DNA from: an uncultured Verrucomicrobiota bacterium
GTDB taxonomy: Bacteria > Verrucomicrobiota > Verrucomicrobiia > Chthoniobacterales > SZAS-18
Reading direction: 5' to 3'
Length of the DNA: 6,448 bases
NCBI GenBank assembly: GCA_937873255.1
Contig: CALMVM010000177.1
Coordinates: forward strand, 220-6,667
In this document: positions 1 to 6,438 of the stretch, in pieces
How positions within the stretch are numbered: position 1 is the first letter of the stretch
How the letters are laid out: each line of letters begins with the position of its first letter
Program-made: the position numbers and the translations under genes
Notes under the pieces: generated by a model
The model's database searches: none
What the model was told of the DNA's origin: nothing
The model's input: only the letters and a program-made list of their open reading frames with translations

Positions 1-1017
1 GGGCGTCGGCGTGGCTCGGGCGACGGTAGGAGTGCTGACCGGGGTCGGCGTGGGCGTGGGTGCGGCGGTGGCGACAGGTTCGGCCCGTCGCACCGGCTTG
101 TCCGAGGGTGCCCGGTTCGAGAATTGTCGAAACCCCACGTAGGCGAGAGCCCCGGCGAGCGCGGCGAGTGCCACGGCGACGATCAGCCAAAGCAGCGGCC
201 TCGTCTCTGCACGGGTCTGCGCCAGCAGGGCAACCACGGAAGGCGGCTGATTCGCCAATTGCTCGAACGGCGGCTTCGCCCCGAGATGCTGGCTCATGAT
301 CCGCGCCACCGTCCCGCCGAACGGCGGTTTGCCCGCGAGCATGTACCACAGCGTGACGCCTAGCGAGTAGATGTCCGAACGCACGTCCAGACCGCGTTCC
401 TCCAACTGTTCCGGGCTGGCGAAATGCGGCGTGCCGACGAACCCCGCCACCGTGATCGTCGCCGTGGCCGTGTCTTTTTCGACGGCTTTGGCGAGGCCGA
501 AATCGATCACCTTCAGATGCGGCTCCGAGCCGGCGTCGTCAAACACCTCCTCGCCGTTTTCCTCCTCGTGGACGAGCATGAGGTTCGCCGGCTTGATGTC
601 GCGGTGAACCAGTCCGACGCGTTCGGCCGCGCGCAACGCCCGGGCAACCTGGAGCGTGATCTTCAACGCCACCGCCGCCGGCAGCGCCCCGCGCCGCTGC
701 ACGAAGCTCTCGACGGTTTCGCCGTCGATGAATTCCATCGCATAAAAATAATCCCCGCCGCTCTCGCCGAGGTGGAACACCGTGGCGACGTTCGGATGGC
801 TCATGCCGGCGGCGGCGCGCGCCTCACGCAGGAAACGCTGCCGCGCCGTGTCGCTGTCCAGATGCTGGGCGTTGATGACCTTCAGCGCGACGTGGCTGCG
901 CAGGTTCGTGTCGAACGCCTTGTAGGTGACGCCCATCGCTCCGCGACCGAGTTCCCACAGCGACCCGTCCGGCTTCCTGAGCACCTGGTAATGCTGAAAC
1001 GACTCGGAGGCGGGCAT
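1..1017 (-). CDS. Membrane-anchored Hanks-type Ser/Thr protein kinase (3' end outside window)
   Basis: Predicted to phosphorylate Ser/Thr on target proteins, with the catalytic domain in the cytoplasm. The open frame has 339 codons and runs off the left edge with no stop. Seen: Gly-rich loop GRGAMG (24-29), ATP-anchoring Lys46 (VALKVIN), helix C Glu65, catalytic loop HRDIKPAN with Asp140, DFG with Asp172, SPE with Glu203, and the helix F Asp215 (RSDIYSLG). One membrane segment spans about 275-296, then a Pro/Thr-rich linker (about 319-339) leads into an unseen, probably extracytoplasmic domain. Oddity: after the PPSVVALL stretch (258-265) the usual MLxKDPxxRP segment is absent, only about nine residues separate the C-lobe from the membrane helix, and the invariant Arg of subdomain XI is missing. 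ATG at 1017 is chosen because the N-lobe begins a few residues later; no Shine-Dalgarno is obvious. It is divergent from the FHA-cyclase gene. The kinase call is firm; activity is uncertain. Confidence 0.96.
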   Translation of the reverse strand, partial: MPASESFQHYQVLRKPDGSLWELGRGAMGVTYKAFDTNLRSHVALKVINAQHLDSDTARQRFLREARAAAGMSHPNVATVFHLGESGGDYFYAMEFIDGETVESFVQRRGALPAAVALKITLQVARALRAAERVGLVHRDIKPANLMLVHEEENGEEVFDDAGSEPHLKVIDFGLAKAVEKDTATATITVAGFVGTPHFASPEQLEERGLDVRSDIYSLGVTLWYMLAGKPPFGGTVARIMSQHLGAKPPFEQLANQPPSVVALLAQTRAETRPLLWLIVAVALAALAGALAYVGFRQFSNRAPSDKPVRRAEPVATAAPTPTPTPVSTPTVARATPTP

Positions 1018-1067
1018 GGTGGCGGGAGAGAGGACTATCCGCCCGGAGGCCCGGCGCGCAAACTGTA

Positions 1068-1073
1068 ATTATG
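1068..1073 (-). promoter_or_regulatory. Candidate -10 element for the kinase gene
   Basis: Read on the minus strand this is CATAAT, five of six matches to the sigma70 -10 consensus, about 50 bases upstream of the kinase ATG in an otherwise GC-rich gap. No convincing -35 lies at 16-18 bp, so the call rests on one hexamer and position. It lies just left of the candidate cyclase promoter, so the two transcription units could share a regulator. Confidence 0.25.
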
Positions 1074-1076
1074 GCG

Positions 1077-1105
1077 TTGCCCGGGAGCCCGGGCGGCTGT
1101 TTAAT
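1077..1105 (+). promoter_or_regulatory. Candidate sigma70-type promoter for the FHA-cyclase gene
   Basis: TTGCCC (1077-1082) and TTTAAT (1100-1105) are separated by exactly 17 bp, the preferred sigma70 spacing. The implied transcription start near 1112 lies about 30 bases before the cyclase ATG. Two TA-rich hexamers stand out in a GC-rich gap. The match is partial (four of six at each element), so this is a candidate only. A perfect GC dyad fills most of the spacer. Confidence 0.35.
1079..1094. promoter_or_regulatory. GC dyad in the promoter spacer, possible operator or stem-loop
   Basis: GCCCGG and CCGGGC form a perfect 6-bp inverted repeat around a GAGC centre. The dyad overlaps the end of the candidate -35 and most of the spacer of the cyclase promoter, a common operator position. 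A similar but imperfect sequence lies at 1041-1056. There is no T-run after it, so it does not look like a terminator. Short GC palindromes arise by chance in GC-rich DNA, so confidence is low. Confidence 0.3.
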
Positions 1106-1141
1106 GCAAATCTCGGGTCGTCTTCGTTCCCGTCCGATCCA

Positions 1142-2059
1142 ATGGCTGCCACCATCCGAGTGATTCCCGCGCAGGTTGATGCGTTCGAGGTGCCGATCCA
1201 GTACACAGCGACCATCGGACGCACGCCGGAAAACACGGTCTGCCTGAAATTCAGCCCGACCGTCAGTCGCCAGCACGCCATCATCCGCTGCCACAACGGC
1301 TACGAGTACCAGCTCATGGACCTGGGCAGCCGCAACGGCACGTTCGTCAATAATCAGCGCGTGGTCATGCCGGTCACGCTCCAGAACGGCGCGCGCATCC
1401 GCATCGCCAACAACGACCTCATCTTCGAGCAAAGCCTCGACCTGGGCGGCGGCGAGGAGGCGGCGGCGACGCTCGCGGGCCACTCGGAGTCGACGATGCA
1501 GACCGTCCACAACGCGGCGATCCTCGTGTGCGACATCCGGGGCTTTTCCAGCCAGGCGGAAGTGTTGCCCGACTCGTCCTTGGCGCAGGTGCTCGGCCAG
1601 TGGTTCCGCGAGGCCGGCAACACCGTGCAGAAGCAGGGTGGGGTGATCGACAAGTTCATCGGCGACGCGATCCTGGCTTACTGGCAGGAAAACGCCGGGC
1701 AGAAAGACGCCTGCGAACGCGCCTACCAATGCGCGCGCCAACTCCTCGAACTCGCCGGACGCACGAAGTGGCCCGAATCGGGCAAGCCGTTCCTCGTCGG
1801 CATCGCGTTGCACTACGGTCGGGTGGCGTTCGGCAACATCGGCCTCGTCGCGCAACGGGATGCAACGATCATCGGCAACGCGGTGAACACGGCCTTCCGG
1901 CTGGAAACCGTCATGAAGGAACTCGGCCAGGACCTTCTGGTCAGCCGCGAACTGGTGGACTGTCTGCCCGCCGCCGACCGCGCGCTTTTCGCCGATCTGG
2001 GCGAGAAGCCGCTCAAGGGCAAAAACGAGACCGTCCGGGTGTTCGGCTTCAAGGGCTGA
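1142..2059 (+). CDS. FHA domain-class III adenylate cyclase fusion protein
   Basis: Predicted cytoplasmic enzyme making cAMP from ATP, with an N-terminal domain that binds phosphothreonine peptides; 305 residues. FHA domain about 5-97: Gly26-Arg27, Ser42...His45, the SRNGT signature (63-67) and Asn70. Class III cyclase domain about 122-303: metal-binding Asp131 (CDIRGFS) and Asp175 (KFIGDAILAYW), adenine-specifying Lys171 and Thr242, transition-state Asn249 and Arg253 (NAVNTAFRLE). All canonical residues are present, so it should be active, and the Lys/Thr pair points to ATP rather than GTP. No membrane segment or signal peptide is seen. ATG at 1142 is preferred because the FHA fold starts at once; an in-frame ATG at 1016 would overlap the kinase start and add 42 unrelated residues. 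It is divergent from the kinase, a plausible source of the phosphothreonine ligand (inference). Confidence 0.95.
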   Translation: MAATIRVIPAQVDAFEVPIQYTATIGRTPENTVCLKFSPTVSRQHAIIRCHNGYEYQLMDLGSRNGTFVNNQRVVMPVTLQNGARIRIANNDLIFEQSLDLGGGEEAAATLAGHSESTMQTVHNAAILVCDIRGFSSQAEVLPDSSLAQVLGQWFREAGNTVQKQGGVIDKFIGDAILAYWQENAGQKDACERAYQCARQLLELAGRTKWPESGKPFLVGIALHYGRVAFGNIGLVAQRDATIIGNAVNTAFRLETVMKELGQDLLVSRELVDCLPAADRALFADLGEKPLKGKNETVRVFGFKG

Positions 2060-2080
2060 ACGGGTCGGCCGTGGGCTCGA

Positions 2081-3034
2081 TCATGGTTCTGAAACGAGCG
2101 CGCCCGCGTCTTTTTTCGCGTGGTCGTGTGGATGATAGTTCGCCGCACACAGGCAGCCGCCGAAAACCACGATGGTGCCGGACAGATATGTCCAGAGCAT
2201 CAACGCGATCACCCCGCCGAACGCGCCGAACACGGCGTTGAAATTGGCAAACCGCGTCAGCACAAAAAGCTGCTGGGCGATTTGCAGGAGCAGCGTGACG
2301 ACCAACGCCGGCATCCAAACCCCCCGGAAGGTGATCCCCGTCGCCCGTCGCGGCGCGAGCTTGTAGAATAAAATGAACCCGTAAAAGAGCACGGCGGCCG
2401 ACCCCAGATACCCTAAAAAACTGAACAGCAGAGGCACCCAGACCCGGCTGAAGGTCAGATAACCCTGCAACGTCTTCAGAACGACCGGTAGCACGTTGCC
2501 GAGCAAAAGCGCGCTCGTGAGCACGCCGAGCATCATCAGGTTTCGCACCGGGAGTCTCCACCAGTTGAGCGGCTGCTGGCGAAACGCCTGGTTGACGGAA
2601 CTGACCAGCGATTGGAAAAACCCGAGCGAACTCCACAGCAGACCAACCAGCGCGACAAGACCGATCTGCCCCCTCGATTTCAGAATGCCCCGGATCGTCT
2701 CGCCGAGCAATTCGCGTCCCTGCGAGCCGAGAGGGACGTTGGCAACGACATACTCGAATGCCTTGTTTTGCGCAGCCTCCTCGCCGACGAACCGCGCGGC
2801 GAAATCGGTCGTGAGAGTCACCAGAAGCACGAGCAACGGCACCAACGCGAAAAACGCATAGTACGAAAACGACGCTGCCCAGACCGTGCCGCTGATGTCG
2901 GAGAAAAGCCCTCCGGCTGTTTTGAGCCATTGCCAAACGGCGCGGACAGAGTCCGTGAACCTCTGGCGATTCCACGGTCCCCCGACCACCAGCTTTCGGT
3001 CGTCCGCGACTCGTTCGACGTTCTCGTCTGACAT
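2081..3034 (-). CDS. YihY/virulence factor BrkB family inner-membrane protein
   Basis: Polytopic membrane protein of 317 residues, the usual size for this family, whose molecular function is not established; the historical RNase BN and serum-resistance labels should not be carried over. Seen: an amphipathic N-terminus, then hydrophobic segments near 51-75, 123-145, 166-187, 198-224, 240-260 and 267-298, about six helices. Family landmarks are AASFSYYAFFALVPLL (53-68), GLLWSSLGFFQSLVSSVNQAF (131-151, described by ends: GLLWSS...NQAF), YKLAPRR (224-230) and FGAFGGVIALMLWTYLSG (269-286). The C-terminus is short and hydrophilic. ATG at 3034 is chosen because it gives the family length; upstream codons in frame overlap the dehydrogenase gene and are Arg/Gly-rich shadow sequence. 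It lies 32 bp downstream of the dehydrogenase gene and is probably cotranscribed as the last gene. Its stop is 21 bp from the convergent cyclase stop. Confidence 0.93.
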   Translation of the reverse strand: MSDENVERVADDRKLVVGGPWNRQRFTDSVRAVWQWLKTAGGLFSDISGTVWAASFSYYAFFALVPLLVLLVTLTTDFAARFVGEEAAQNKAFEYVVANVPLGSQGRELLGETIRGILKSRGQIGLVALVGLLWSSLGFFQSLVSSVNQAFRQQPLNWWRLPVRNLMMLGVLTSALLLGNVLPVVLKTLQGYLTFSRVWVPLLFSFLGYLGSAAVLFYGFILFYKLAPRRATGITFRGVWMPALVVTLLLQIAQQLFVLTRFANFNAVFGAFGGVIALMLWTYLSGTIVVFGGCLCAANYHPHDHAKKDAGALVSEP

Positions 3035-3066
3035 GGACTGCCGGAACGGCTGATCGGTCGCGCCAG

Positions 3067-4068
3067 CTAGAGTCCTTTCTTGACCTTTTGCTCGACCGGG
3101 CGTTCGACGTGGCCGCCGAAGCCCTTGCGCATCGCCGAGAGCATCTTTTCGGCGAAGCTGTGCTGCTCGCGGGAACGAAACCGCGTAAACAGCGCCGTCG
3201 AAAGTACCTCTGCCGACACGCCTTCCTCGATGGCGGCTTGAACCGTCCAGCGCCCCTCGCCGGAATCCTCGACCGCACCGCTGTATTCCTCCAGGCGCGG
3301 GCTCTGGATCAACGCCGACGCCGTGAGGTCCAACAACCATGAGGAAACCACGCTCCCTCGACGCCAAAGCTCGGCGATCTCGGGGAGATCGAATTCGTAA
3401 CTCAGTCCGGCTTGCAGTTCGGGATTGTTAGCCCCGCGCATGATATCGAAGCCCTCCGCATACGCCTGCATCAGACCGTATTCGATGCCGTTGTGAACCA
3501 TCTTGACGAAATGCCCCGCTCCAGGTCCACCGCAGTACAGATAACCTTTCTGCGCGGTGCCCTTTTCCGGATCGCGCCCGGGTGTGGGAGACGTGTCGCC
3601 GACGCCCGGGGCGAGCGTGGCGAAGATCGGTTCGAGACGCTTGGCGGCGTCCGGGTGGCCACCGTACATCAGGCAGTATCCGCGCTCGACGCCCCAGATG
3701 CCGCCGCTCGTTCCACAGTCGAGATAGGTGATGCCGGAAGGCTCCAGGTATTTCGCGCGGCGAACGTCGTCCTTATAGAACGAATTGCCGCCGTCGATAA
3801 TCGTATCCCCGGAGGCAAGGAGCTTGGAAAGGGCGACCACGCTGTCCTCGGTGGGCTGTCCGGCGGGCACCATCACCCAGATTGCGCGGGGGACCTGGAG
3901 TTTGGCGACCATGTCCTCCAACGACGACGCGCCGGTGGCCCCTTCTTTTTCCAACGCGGCGACGTTGTCGGGATTGTGGTCGTAGACTACGCAGGCGTGC
4001 TGGTTTTTGAGGAGGCGGCGCACCATGTTGGCGCCCATCCGGCCGAGGCCGATCATGCCGAGTTGCAT
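3067..4068 (-). CDS. gnd: 6-phosphogluconate dehydrogenase, decarboxylating, short (YqeC/GndA-like) form
   Basis: Catalyses oxidative decarboxylation of 6-phosphogluconate to ribulose 5-phosphate and CO2 with reduction of NAD(P)+, in the cytoplasmic pentose phosphate pathway. The 333 residues match the short family form; the classical enzyme has about 470. Seen: Rossmann loop GLGRMG (7-12), Asp30 at the end of the second strand (VVYDHNP), substrate region GGNSFYKDD (93-101), [11 protein letters not shown] (120-130), and the catalytic stretch [14 protein letters not shown] (185-198) with Lys189 and Glu196. The all-helical domain follows. An acidic residue at the Asp30 position usually favours NAD+ over NADP+, since NADP+ enzymes tend to carry Arg/Thr/Ser there; the cofactor is therefore inferred. 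ATG at 4068 is chosen because the Rossmann strand begins immediately; no Shine-Dalgarno is evident. It sits 26 bp after the SRPBCC gene. No zwf or pgl gene is visible nearby. Confidence 0.95.
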   Translation of the reverse strand: MQLGMIGLGRMGANMVRRLLKNQHACVVYDHNPDNVAALEKEGATGASSLEDMVAKLQVPRAIWVMVPAGQPTEDSVVALSKLLASGDTIIDGGNSFYKDDVRRAKYLEPSGITYLDCGTSGGIWGVERGYCLMYGGHPDAAKRLEPIFATLAPGVGDTSPTPGRDPEKGTAQKGYLYCGGPGAGHFVKMVHNGIEYGLMQAYAEGFDIMRGANNPELQAGLSYEFDLPEIAELWRRGSVVSSWLLDLTASALIQSPRLEEYSGAVEDSGEGRWTVQAAIEEGVSAEVLSTALFTRFRSREQHSFAEKMLSAMRKGFGGHVERPVEQKVKKGL

Positions 4069-4094
4069 CGTTGGAAAAGAAAAAGGTGGAAGGC

Positions 4095-4571
4095 CTAACG
4101 CGTCTGAGCATGATCGTGCATCCACCGCTTGGTGCGTGCGTGGCGGTCGGCGAACATGAGGTGAAATTGCAGGCGTCCAGCCGTTTCGCCGAACCATTTG
4201 CCGAGCCAGCCGCCCGGAAACAGATATTCGACGTGGTCGGTCATCCGCGTGCGCCGGGAGTCGAGCGCGTGAAATTCATGACGATGCCGCCAGAACGCGA
4301 ACGGACTCTTGACCGCCTCGTCCACCAGTCGGTCCGGCGCAACGACCTCGCGCCAGACCCCGCGCCAACGCAGCGGCAACACTCCGAAAAAACGGACGAC
4401 GATTTCGAACTCGGCGTCGGGGTGCGGCGTGTGATCCGCCCGCTCGACGGCGACCTTCTGCCAGCCCGGCGAGATTTTCCCGACGTTATGCGGGTCACCG
4501 TGGAAGGCGAACACCACATCGATCGGCGCATCGAGATCGACGCTGCACTCAAATAGGCAAGGCTTCGGCAT
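4095..4571 (-). CDS. SRPBCC (START-like) ligand-binding family protein, COG4276-like
   Basis: Small soluble protein of 158 residues resembling the SRPBCC helix-grip fold, which forms a deep hydrophobic cavity for a lipid-like or aromatic ligand. The ligand is unknown and there is no evidence for a catalytic role. Seen: N-terminal strand [10 protein letters not shown] (7-16) followed by the helix [19 protein letters not shown] (19-37), the usual SRPBCC opening; alternating strands at 53-75 and 79-87; the [13 protein letters not shown] block (88-100); and [17 protein letters not shown] (110-126), close to the tMtDxVeYxlPfG pattern of the COG4276 type. The C-terminal helix follows (129-150). No signal peptide or membrane segment. 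ATG at 4571 is chosen because the fold starts directly; upstream in-frame codons overlap the preceding gene and look non-coding. A weak GGAA lies a few bases upstream. It is the second gene of the presumed operon, 52 bp after the previous stop. Confidence 0.85.
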   Translation of the reverse strand: MPKPCLFECSVDLDAPIDVVFAFHGDPHNVGKISPGWQKVAVERADHTPHPDAEFEIVVRFFGVLPLRWRGVWREVVAPDRLVDEAVKSPFAFWRHRHEFHALDSRRTRMTDHVEYLFPGGWLGKWFGETAGRLQFHLMFADRHARTKRWMHDHAQTR

Positions 4572-4623
4572 CGTCACATTCCACGCGTCAAACCCGCGCT
4601 CGAATCGCCGCACCGTTGGCGAA

Positions 4624-6438
4624 TCAAATCGAAGACGCCCTGGGAGCTCCCTGTCCTCCGTCCTCGACCCGACCGTCGGATTTCGGCTCCGTCGCTCCAT
4701 CGATTTCCTCACGGCTATCGATGGTCTGCGAAATATCCGCTTCTTTCAACGGCTCGACGTTCGCGGTGGAGTGATTTTCATCCGGCACGACGGTTGTTTC
4801 CGTCGGTTCGGGGTCTGCGCTCGGTGCCACGGAAGAGGACGACGCGGGTTCCGACGAATCTGCCGCCGTTGGTGAGGCGACGCTCGCCGGATCGGCTCCC
4901 ACGTCGTCGGCGCCTTCCGGCGTCGGCTTTTTCTGTTTTGCCGAAGCGGACGTGGGCGATTCATCCTTCGCCTTCGGGGGCAGTGGGAGGTCAAAGGTCC
5001 CGTTGTGAAACTCGATGATGTGCCCGGCCTGCACCAGGAAGCGCAAATCGGCACCCAGAGCCGCTTTCGCCTTCGTGGCGTCTTCCTCCGTCGCGGTCGC
5101 CGGTTGGGCCACCGGCGCGACCGTGTCGGTCGGCGCAGCATCGGCCGTGGGTGTAGGAGGCAGCGACTGTTTGGCGAGGATTTGTTCTGCAATCACCTTG
5201 CGCGTGCAAAGCGGCGATTTACCGATGATATCCAGGATCGCGGCCACGTTCGCGGAAACCGCCCCGTTGCCCGCCACGAATGGTGTCGGCCGCGCGATGG
5301 AAACGTACACGATACGCTTGCGGTGCTTGAAGATGTGCAGGCCGGCGTTCTGCAATCCCTCGCGCAGGAGTTGCACGAATTGCGCCGGATACCGCGATTC
5401 ACGTTCGTGCGCTTGCCTGATGGCCTGCATCATCGGGGCTTCGGGCAGGTTGCGCGCCACTGACCCGTGGACGCGCCGAACGTTGCCGCTCTGCACGAGA
5501 CCATCGAAATAATGCTGCCGGAAATGTGCGCGCGCGTCCGCCATCGAGGACAGGGTCGTCGGGGGTTCGCCCTCCTTGGTGACAATCGTCTTCACCGTGC
5601 GAGCCTCTTCCTTCCAGCGTTCCACCAGCGCTGGGTCGCTGACGATTTCGATGTTGCGCCGATAATCCTCGAACGATATCCGACGGCTAAACCGCGCCTC
5701 GTATAATGCGCGCAACGCCGGCTGGTAGCCGTGATGATTCGTCGGTCCAAGTAGCGTGCCGCTCTGGCGCTCACGCGCGACGTTGGCAAAGTTCCCCTTG
5801 AGCGGCTCCTTCTGCTCGATTTGCTCGCTATAATATTGCTCACGCGCGGAGTCGAAGGCAATTCGCTCCAGCACCGTGCGGTCGAGCGTGATCGGCCCTT
5901 CTTCTCCCAACTGGTAGAGCGTCGCCCCCGTCTGCGCGGCGGCGGGCTCGACCGTGAACTGGACCCAATGCCGCGCGGGCTCCTGCAAAAACATCCTCGC
6001 CAGGCTGAACAGCGGATACGCCATGTGCGTGGAGCGGATCTGCTTGATGATGCTCGCCAGGCAACGGTCGTCCGGTTGAAAAACGACCTGGACCGGCGCG
6101 ACCGGCGCGGGCCGTTCGGCCTCCTCGCGCGGCGGCCTCTGGGCGAAACTCCGGTCATCGCGGCGCTCGCCGCGTCGGTCGTTGCCTCCGGGTCCGGGCC
6201 GCCGTCCGTCGCGTCCGCGATCACCGCCGCTCGGGCGCGCGTCGCGGCGGTCGCGGTTGAAGCCGCCCTGGCCTCCGCCGCCCCGTTGCGGACCGCGCGA
6301 CATCGGTCGCGTATCGCGGTCCGACGGACCTTCGTGACCGGCGTATTGTTTGGAGGGAGGGACCGTTCCCTCGCGCATCCAGTCGGGGACCAGGCGCAAT
6401 TCGTCGAGATTGATGGACGGAAAATCAGCTTCGTTCAT
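4624..6438 (-). CDS. Unknown protein with Arg/Gly-rich head, interrupted winged helix and acidic tail
   Basis: I do not recognise a named family; similar proteins may exist in Verrucomicrobiota. Layout of the 604 residues: 1-28, a short hydrophobic/acidic motif (SINLDELRLVPDWMREG); 41-104, a disordered Arg/Gly/Asp-rich stretch with 19 Arg and no Lys, typical of RNA-binding tails; about 116-390, a globular region containing GPTNHHGYQP (231-240) and a basic stretch FKHRKRIVYVSIARP (370-384); 396-421 and 455-486, two parts that together look like a winged helix (AAILDIIGKSPLCTRKVIAEQIL, then a long helix and a wing ending IIEFHNGTFDLP); 422-454, a Pro/Ala/Thr-rich insert between them; 490-604, an acidic Ser/Thr/Ala-rich tail (24 acidic, 9 basic). 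A nucleic-acid-binding role is inferred from head and winged helix only. ATG at 6438 is the first start in frame; only 10 bases lie upstream in the window. It is first in the presumed four-gene operon. Confidence 0.9.
   Translation of the reverse strand: MNEADFPSINLDELRLVPDWMREGTVPPSKQYAGHEGPSDRDTRPMSRGPQRGGGGQGGFNRDRRDARPSGGDRGRDGRRPGPGGNDRRGERRDDRSFAQRPPREEAERPAPVAPVQVVFQPDDRCLASIIKQIRSTHMAYPLFSLARMFLQEPARHWVQFTVEPAAAQTGATLYQLGEEGPITLDRTVLERIAFDSAREQYYSEQIEQKEPLKGNFANVARERQSGTLLGPTNHHGYQPALRALYEARFSRRISFEDYRRNIEIVSDPALVERWKEEARTVKTIVTKEGEPPTTLSSMADARAHFRQHYFDGLVQSGNVRRVHGSVARNLPEAPMMQAIRQAHERESRYPAQFVQLLREGLQNAGLHIFKHRKRIVYVSIARPTPFVAGNGAVSANVAAILDIIGKSPLCTRKVIAEQILAKQSLPPTPTADAAPTDTVAPVAQPATATEEDATKAKAALGADLRFLVQAGHIIEFHNGTFDLPLPPKAKDESPTSASAKQKKPTPEGADDVGADPASVASPTAADSSEPASSSSVAPSADPEPTETTVVPDENHSTANVEPLKEADISQTIDSREEIDGATEPKSDGRVEDGGQGAPRASSI

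Noticed and set aside
1..60. GC-rich tandem-like sequence at the left edge as a repeat element
   Set aside because: It encodes the Thr-Pro linker of the kinase; the repetition follows from the alternating codons.
1016..1141. Upstream ATG extension of the cyclase by 42 residues
   Set aside because: The added residues have no relation to the FHA fold, and the extension would run through the candidate promoter and overlap the kinase start.
824..1855. Long minus-strand open frame of 343 codons across the kinase 5' end and the cyclase gene
   Set aside because: It lies opposite the cyclase and in a wrong frame of the kinase; its translation is Arg/Ala/Val-rich with no domain. It is a GC-driven shadow.
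2049..3278. Minus-strand open frame of 409 codons over the BrkB-family gene
   Set aside because: It overlaps the true membrane-protein frame, is Arg-rich and lacks membrane segments; the other frame carries clear family motifs.
3412..4098. Plus-strand open frame of 228 codons opposite the dehydrogenase
   Set aside because: It is antisense to a gene with intact catalytic motifs and shows no recognisable domain.
4572..4623. Possible terminator or regulatory hairpin between the first and second operon genes
   Set aside because: Only a 5-bp stem (TCGCC/GGCGA) with an 8-base loop is present and no T-run follows.
4572..4712. Upstream extension of the SRPBCC protein by 47 residues
   Set aside because: It would overlap the preceding gene by about 89 bases, is Arg-rich, and the domain already begins at ATG 4571.
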